A stretch of DNA of 64,000 nucleotides, from assembly GCA_036925085.1 (NCBI GenBank), contig JAUPFP010000008.1, positions 4,613,277 to 4,677,276 on the forward strand, in the 5' to 3' direction. Below the pieces are notes generated by a model that saw nothing but the letters and a program-made list of their open reading frames with translations, had not been told where the DNA came from and searched no databases. This DNA is from Brachycybe producta. Taxonomy: Eukaryota; Arthropoda; Diplopoda; Playtdesmida; Andrognathidae. Position numbers and translations under genes: made by a program. This document shows, piece by piece, positions 62,226 to 64,000 of the stretch (position 1 is its first letter; every line of letters begins with the position of its first letter).

Positions 62226-64000
62226 ATGGAACAAACGTACGCGGTCGGTTCCGTCGTATGGGTGAAAATAACGGGCGGAAAGTGGTGGCCGGGCGAAGTA
62301 TGATGCAAAATCTATTATTTCAACTTTTTTTTTTGTCGATATTCAGTTTATTCATTTGGTCATTTACTTGGTTTTGAAACGAAGGTCGTTTCGTCCGAAT
62401 CTTGTCCCGAGGATGTCACAAAAGGGTTAAAAAAGGATCCCCTTTTTATTGTCAAGTTTTTCGAAGAGGATTATTAGTAAGTAATCAACGGTTACTTCTT
62501 GTTGTTGTTGTTAAGTCGTTTTCATCAGGGTTGTTTATTACATTTTTAGTGAACTTGTGAAAAACGGGAGTCACATTCAACCGTTTCTTTGCTCGCGAGC
62601 TGCGGAATTTGTTAAAAAGGGGCGAGGTAAGTCGCGTATTTTTTATTTTATTCGTCGTTCATCACTTAGTTTCATTTTTTGACATTATGGAGTAAAAAAT
62701 ACGTTGTTTACACTTTTTTGAAAGATTTTTTTTTTGAAATTAGAATAGCGAATGAACCTTGATAAAAAAAATTTCTCGATATCTAATTTTCTTGACTTTT
62801 CAAAAAACGGAATCTCGTTTTTAAATTTACTTTAAGAAGGTTTTCTTATTAATTTTCTTCATAATGTTTAAAAAGTGATAAAAAGGACGGAATTACTTGT
62901 TTCTTAGATGAAGTACATTGTTTTATTTTCATGTTCGCTTTGTAAAGAACTATTAAAATACGATCCACATTTGGAGAAATTTGACAAAGATGTTGCCGAA
63001 GCCGAACAACTGTGCGGAAACATTAGCGACTATGTGATGGATCTCCCATCAGCAGATTCCGATCTCGATATATCTGTTGTATCTAATCACATAGGAAGTT
63101 CTTTTTCTGAGGACAAACACAACCACGGGTCGGCGCTTGTGTCGTCGAGCGTCGTGCAGCCGAAGAACGGAACTGACGACCTATTGCCGTCATTCGGTGG
63201 AGACGTCGACGTTCGAATTCGTACCCAACTGACTCCTGCATCGTCAGTTAGGTCGATGAACTATCTGTGTGACGTTTGCGGCTTTCAAACAAGTCGTATT
63301 GCCAATATAATTCTACATCACAAAAGTCACAGTGACCTTTATCGCCATTGGTCCGGTAAAGGTTCTCCTGATCTCAAAGATCGATCTGTTTTCTCCGACG
63401 GAAGGTTGCCACGTCCAAAAGACAATTCTAAGGCAGTTCAGCGATGTAAGCGCAAGTTGGCTATTAACGACGAAAAGGCGCCGCGAAAAAAGAAGGTAAA
63501 GAAACAATCTGATGTCGGTTCCGTTGTCATCGGAGATGCCGATAGTTCGTTCGATGCCATTTCCAAGATAAAAAGTGGTAAATCGGAAGAGAGTAAACGC
63601 CAGAAGAAGAAGAAAGAAAACGACAGTGATGCTGTGTTTGAGAAGATAAAACGACAAGCGATGAAGAAGATGAATCGAAAGCGTGGCGGTGGAGGAACCT
63701 CCTCTTTCATGGGTACCAGTTCTCTCACTGGGATTTCGGCAATGAAGGGATTGAAGCGTGACGGAGTCTCGGATGAGAGTAGCGACGACGAAGAGTTTTT
63801 AATAATGAGAGAAGATTTTGGCTCGAAAGAAGACGACGACGAGGTTGTCGAAGATGACGAGGAAGGAAAAGTTACAGAAGAGGAGGACAAAATTGTCCAA
63901 GACGAGATAAAAGTTGTGGAAGAGGTTGAAATGATTGTAGAAGAGGAAGGAATATTGGATGTAGTGGAGAAAAAAGCAACCGAATCCGAACGAAAAGAAT
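62226..64000 (+). CDS. PWWP-domain and zinc-finger nuclear protein (3' end outside window)
   Basis: Exons 62226-62297, 62385-62476, 62550-62626 and 62948 to beyond 64000; GT-AG. At least 430 residues seen. Residues 1-80 are a PWWP domain (VGSVVWVKITGGKWWPGEVV, then LFIVKFFEEDYYELV), which reads methylated histone H3 lysine 36 and DNA; the signature is WWPG with an intact aromatic cage. Near residue 195 there is one C2H2-type finger (YLCDVCGFQTSRIANIILHH). The remainder is Lys/Arg-rich blocks (RKKKVKKQS, KRQKKKKE, KKMNRKRGGGG) alternating with acidic runs (SDDEEFL, EDDDEVVEDDEE). Likely a chromatin reader; the exact family (HDGF/PSIP1-like or ZMYND-like) is not decided because the C-terminus is missing. 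Confidence 0.8.

Overview
This is a eukaryotic nuclear window from an invertebrate animal. Genes are split by short introns (mostly 45-700 bases), the DNA is AT-rich, about a third of the window is non-autonomous palindromic repeats, and the recognisable proteins are animal ones. These include chondroitin synthase, a BAK/BOK-type BCL2 protein, a gustatory-receptor-family 7TM protein, the cilium protein CFAP161 and the tubulin deglutamylase AGTPBP1. I cannot name the species. The gustatory receptor excludes a vertebrate. CFAP161 with an RFX X-box implies motile cilia or flagellated sperm. A few GA-AG introns are a peculiarity reported from larvaceans and a calanoid copepod, but that alone does not place this genome.

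Layout, left to right. 1-1530: 3' part of a chondroitin sulfate synthase gene (+). 5464-6477: unrecognised one-exon protein (+). 11789-13269: GKAP1 (-). 14077-15283: MTHFS (+), divergent from GKAP1. 17512-23816: BCL2-family gene with three candidate first exons (+). 25258-26451: CFAP161 (-), divergent from GOLPH3 at 27122-30194 (+). 33384-34960: gustatory-receptor-like gene (+). 35582-38438: SAAL1 (-). 39541-40506: TIR element with a long 12-bp tandem array. 41862-46111: gene fusing a decayed Ty3/Gypsy-type integrase, an AT-hook and twelve C2H2 fingers (+). 47946-54496: AGTPBP1, 20 exons (+). 55409-56455: SNRNP27 (-), divergent across about 130 bases from TIM44 at 56583-60074 (+). 60232-61147: C9orf85 homologue (-), convergent with TIM44. 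62226-64000: PWWP plus zinc-finger protein, running off the window (+).

The genes are unrelated housekeeping, ciliary and signalling genes, not an operon or pathway. The organisation that does show is divergent pairs sharing short promoters (GKAP1/MTHFS, CFAP161/GOLPH3, SNRNP27/TIM44, C9orf85/PWWP), several with YY1/TISU-like ATGGCGG elements. Exon boundaries were deduced by hand from reading frame, splice consensus and recalled family sequences; coordinates are exact where phases closed and flagged where they did not.

The most unusual observations are the integrase/zinc-finger fusion, the GA-AG introns, the mutually exclusive first exons of the BCL2-like gene, the palindromic X-box before CFAP161, two tiny hairpins each flanked by a 9-bp direct repeat, and palindromic repeats whose outer arms match within a copy but differ between copies.
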